This document shows positions 6,134-8,245 of a DNA stretch of 8,245 nt, one piece after another (within the stretch, counting starts at the first letter, position 1; every line of letters begins with the position of its first letter). The notes under the pieces were generated by a model that saw only the letters and a program-made list of their open reading frames with translations, was not told where the DNA came from and did not search any database. The DNA is from Acidocella sp. (GTDB lineage Bacteria > Pseudomonadota > Alphaproteobacteria > Acetobacterales > Acetobacteraceae), in assembly GCA_029077775.1 (NCBI GenBank), contig JAQNCU010000112.1, positions 1 to 8,245 on the forward strand. The letters are read 5' to 3'. The translations under genes were made by a program, and so were the position numbers.

Positions 6134-7557
6134 TGCAGAACAACACGCTCTTTCCCAACGCCGACCAGCGCGACCATTGGGACGAGTATCTGACAACCCG
6201 GCTCAGCGCCGCCATGGCCGACTTGCCAAATGGCCCGGTCGCCCCCGATGCGGACCCCGCCATCCTGCGCGCGGAACTCGCCACTTTCGACTTCGAGACC
6301 CCGATCCCGATGGACCACCTTCTGGACTGGACGGTCGAGACGCTCTCGCACGGCATCGTGCAGCTCAACCACCCGCGTTATCTCGGCCTGTTCAACCCCA
6401 AGCCCAGCTTCCCCGCGCAACTGGCTGAGCGCATCACCGCCGCCTTCAACCCGCAGCTTGCCTCCGCCACCACATCACCCGCCGCCACGGCCATTGAGGC
6501 GCATGTCTGCACGGCCCTGGCACGGCGCGCCGGGCTTGGGGCCGCTGCCACCGGGCATTTCACCTCCGGCGGGTCAGAGGCGAATTACACCGCCGTTATT
6601 TGCGCGCTCACCGCCGCCCATCCGGGTTTCGCGGCCCAGGGTGCCCGCGCCTTCCCCGGCCAACCGGTGTTCTACATCTCGGCGGACAGCCACCTTGCCT
6701 GGATCAAAATCGCCCACCAGGCGGGCATTGGCCGCAACGGTGCCCGCATGGTGGCAACCGACGGCGCGGGCCGCATATGCCCGGACGCGCTGCGCACCGC
6801 CATCGCGGCTGACCGTGCCCAGGGCCATGTCCCCTTCATGATCGCGGCCACGGCGGGCACCACCAATGCGGGCATGATCGACCCTCTGGTCCCCTGCGCG
6901 GACATCGCGCGCGCCCAGGGGCTCTGGTTCCATGTCGATGCCGCCTGGGGCGGGGCGCTCTTATGTTCGGCCACGCACCGCGTACGGCTTGCGGGCATCG
7001 AGCGTGCCGATTCAATCACCATCGACGCGCATAAATGGTTCGCCACCACCATGGGCTGCGGCATGTTCCTCACCGCCCACCAAGCCGCTTTGTCAGCCGC
7101 CTTCACGGTTACAGCGAGCTTCATGCCCTCGCACGCCCCGGCGCAAGACCCGTATGTGACCACCGCACAATGGTCGCGCCGCTTCCTCGGGTTGAGGCTT
7201 TTTCTCTCGCTGGCCAGCGGCGGCTGGGCGGCCCATGCGCGGCATGTCGAAACCGCCATAGGCCTTGCCACCTCGCTGCGCACCCGCCTCATCCAATCCG
7301 GCTGGACCGCGCAAAACGGCGCCGACTCGCTGGCTGTCATCTGCCTCACACCACCGCCCGGCGCGCCCTCGGTGCGGGACATTGCGCACACCATCGTCAC
7401 TTCAGGTGCCGCCTGGGTCTCCACGGCCCGTTTTGAAGGCCAGGACGTGCTGCGCGCCTGCGTCACCAATGGCGAGACCACCGAAGCCGACATCCACGCC
7501 GTGGCGGACGCGCTGGCGGCTCTGTGCCACCACCCCGTTCTCACCGCCGCGCAATAA
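6133..7557 (+). CDS. PLP-dependent amino acid decarboxylase (group II, fold type I)
   Basis: A 474-residue protein with the group II decarboxylase pattern: HPRYLGLFNP (80-89), TSGGSEAN (144-151) for phosphate binding, His187 in SADSHLAW stacking on the cofactor, TAGTTNAGMIDP (240-251), Asp269 in FHVDAAWGG and the Schiff-base lysine Lys301 in DAHKWF. Length and motif order are complete, so an active enzyme is likely. The family removes the alpha-carboxyl of amino acids (Glu, aromatic, Asp, 2,4-diaminobutyrate, branched-chain or Met depending on clade), and I cannot assign the substrate. The ATG overlaps the MetA-like stop by 1 base (TAATG), so the two are translationally coupled, which links the decarboxylase to the homoserine/homocysteine branch or to a product that uses it. 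A decarboxylative aldehyde synthase or transaminase-like activity is possible but less likely. Confidence 0.92.
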   Translation: MQNNTLFPNADQRDHWDEYLTTRLSAAMADLPNGPVAPDADPAILRAELATFDFETPIPMDHLLDWTVETLSHGIVQLNHPRYLGLFNPKPSFPAQLAERITAAFNPQLASATTSPAATAIEAHVCTALARRAGLGAAATGHFTSGGSEANYTAVICALTAAHPGFAAQGARAFPGQPVFYISADSHLAWIKIAHQAGIGRNGARMVATDGAGRICPDALRTAIAADRAQGHVPFMIAATAGTTNAGMIDPLVPCADIARAQGLWFHVDAAWGGALLCSATHRVRLAGIERADSITIDAHKWFATTMGCGMFLTAHQAALSAAFTVTASFMPSHAPAQDPYVTTAQWSRRFLGLRLFLSLASGGWAAHARHVETAIGLATSLRTRLIQSGWTAQNGADSLAVICLTPPPGAPSVRDIAHTIVTSGAAWVSTARFEGQDVLRACVTNGETTEADIHAVADALAALCHHPVLTAAQ

Positions 7558-7598
7558 CCCGGCCCAATCATAAAAAACGCTCAACAGGACCATTTCGC

Positions 7599-8245
7599 AT
7601 GACAATCAGCCTCGCCGCCCGCTCCCGCCAACCATCACCCGCCCTCGCCTCGCACGTTTACAGCGGCGCAACGTCGCGCCAACCAGTCACTTTCCAGGGC
7701 CTGTTCGGCTGGCTGCACACCAACCCGTCCGTCCCCGCCGCCGATGTCGCGATATTGCTCTGCCCCGCCGTCACCCGTGACGGGCTCGACTCCCATTTCG
7801 CCATGCGTGTACTGGCCGATGACCTCGCCGCCACAGGCACCCCCGTGCTGCGCTTCAACTACCCCGGCACGGGCGATTCGGCTGATATCGCTGACACCAC
7901 CTTTGATCACGAGGTTACCTTCACCGCCTGGCTGCAAAGCGTCGCCGCCGCCGCCGACTGGCTGCGCGCCACCACCGGCGCCAAACGCCTCATCCTCGGC
8001 GGCCTGCGCTTCGGCGCCACCATCGCCGCCCTCGCCGCCGAACCCCGAGGCGACGTCGCGGGCCTTCTCCTGCTCGCCCCCGTATTGCGCGGCAAATCCT
8101 ACATGCGGCAATTATGGATCGAGGCGGGGTCGCTCCGCGGCGCGGCAGGCAAAAGCCAGCAAACACTCGACCTCAACGAACTACATTTCGACAAAGGCTC
8201 CATCCGCCTGATCGAGCAGATCGATTTACGCAAGCTCAATCCCGT
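7599..8245 (+). CDS. Alpha/beta hydrolase-fold protein, nucleophile replaced by Arg (5' part)
   Basis: It starts at ATG 7599, 41 bases after the decarboxylase stop, with AGGA 9 bases upstream, and stays open for 215 codons to the window end. The fold is visible: a beta strand AILLCPA (51-57), the HFAMRVLADDL helix (66-76), VLRFNYPGTGDS (83-94) as in serine aminopeptidase-like (S33) hydrolases, and then the nucleophile-elbow region LILGGLRFGA (131-140), followed by LLLLAPVLRG. In the elbow G-x-Nuc-x-G the nucleophile place holds Arg137 (GLRFG) instead of Ser, Cys or Asp. I recall GLRxGA-type elbows in one class of exosortase-A-associated hydrolases, so this may be a stable subfamily rather than a mutated gene. 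It is probably the last or a late gene of the rightward operon. It may be an acyltransferase partner, a non-catalytic scaffold or a thioester-handling protein; the C-terminal acid and histidine lie outside the window. Confidence 0.85.
   Translation, partial: MTISLAARSRQPSPALASHVYSGATSRQPVTFQGLFGWLHTNPSVPAADVAILLCPAVTRDGLDSHFAMRVLADDLAATGTPVLRFNYPGTGDSADIADTTFDHEVTFTAWLQSVAAAADWLRATTGAKRLILGGLRFGATIAALAAEPRGDVAGLLLLAPVLRGKSYMRQLWIEAGSLRGAAGKSQQTLDLNELHFDKGSIRLIEQIDLRKLNP

Noticed and set aside
6672..7571. A 299-codon open frame on the minus strand across the decarboxylase gene
   Set aside because: It lies opposite a gene with complete decarboxylase motifs, has no recognisable domain and is the kind of long frame that high third-position G+C creates on the opposite strand.
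7635..8111. A minus-strand open frame of 158 codons at the right end
   Set aside because: Gly/Ala-rich low-complexity translation opposite the alpha/beta hydrolase gene, which has clear fold motifs and a ribosome binding site.

Overview
The window reads as chromosomal DNA of a GC-rich bacterium. Most genes are about 60-70% G+C with strong third-position C/G bias, and the style suggests an alphaproteobacterium, possibly an Acetobacteraceae-like one. That placement is inference from composition and gene types; no ribosomal or other phylogenetic marker is present.

Layout. The left edge (1-158, + strand) holds the last codons of a FATP-type long-chain acyl-CoA synthetase. A leftward gene set converges on it. 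In order of transcription it is: a small helical protein that may be a haem-oxygenase-like (HDO) metal enzyme (2824-3480), an acyl/peptidyl carrier protein (2467-2742), a short AMP-forming acyl/aryl ligase (887-2266) and a FabG-like short-chain reductase (163-894). Two exact copies of a 61-bp unit, each containing a 59-bp imperfect palindrome, lie in tandem between the carrier protein and ligase genes. A smaller hairpin lies between the HDO-like gene and the carrier protein gene.

A 381-bp region without genes (3481-3861) separates the two gene sets. Bases 3541-3840 contain 73 G/C of 300 (about 24%), and several palindromes are visible there. It must hold the divergent promoters.

The rightward set is tightly packed: O-acetylhomoserine sulfhydrylase (metY, 3862-5172), a MetA-family homoserine O-acyltransferase (about 5162-6133), a fold-type-I PLP decarboxylase (6133-7557, joined by a TAATG overlap), and the start of an alpha/beta hydrolase-fold gene that runs off the right edge (7599-8245) and has Arg where the nucleophile should be.

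How they may work together. MetA and MetY would acylate homoserine and replace the acyl group with sulfide (homocysteine) or another nucleophile. The co-translated decarboxylase could act on the resulting amino acid or on another one. On the other side, the ligase would activate an acid and load it on the carrier protein, the reductase would reduce a carrier-bound 3-oxo group, and the HDO-like protein could carry out an oxidative step. Together these look like a small-molecule biosynthetic locus I cannot match to a characterised pathway. The gene set also partly resembles the helper genes of exosortase-A loci (carrier protein, AMP ligase, decarboxylase, hydrolase). That the two divergent operons serve one pathway is inference; they could be independent.
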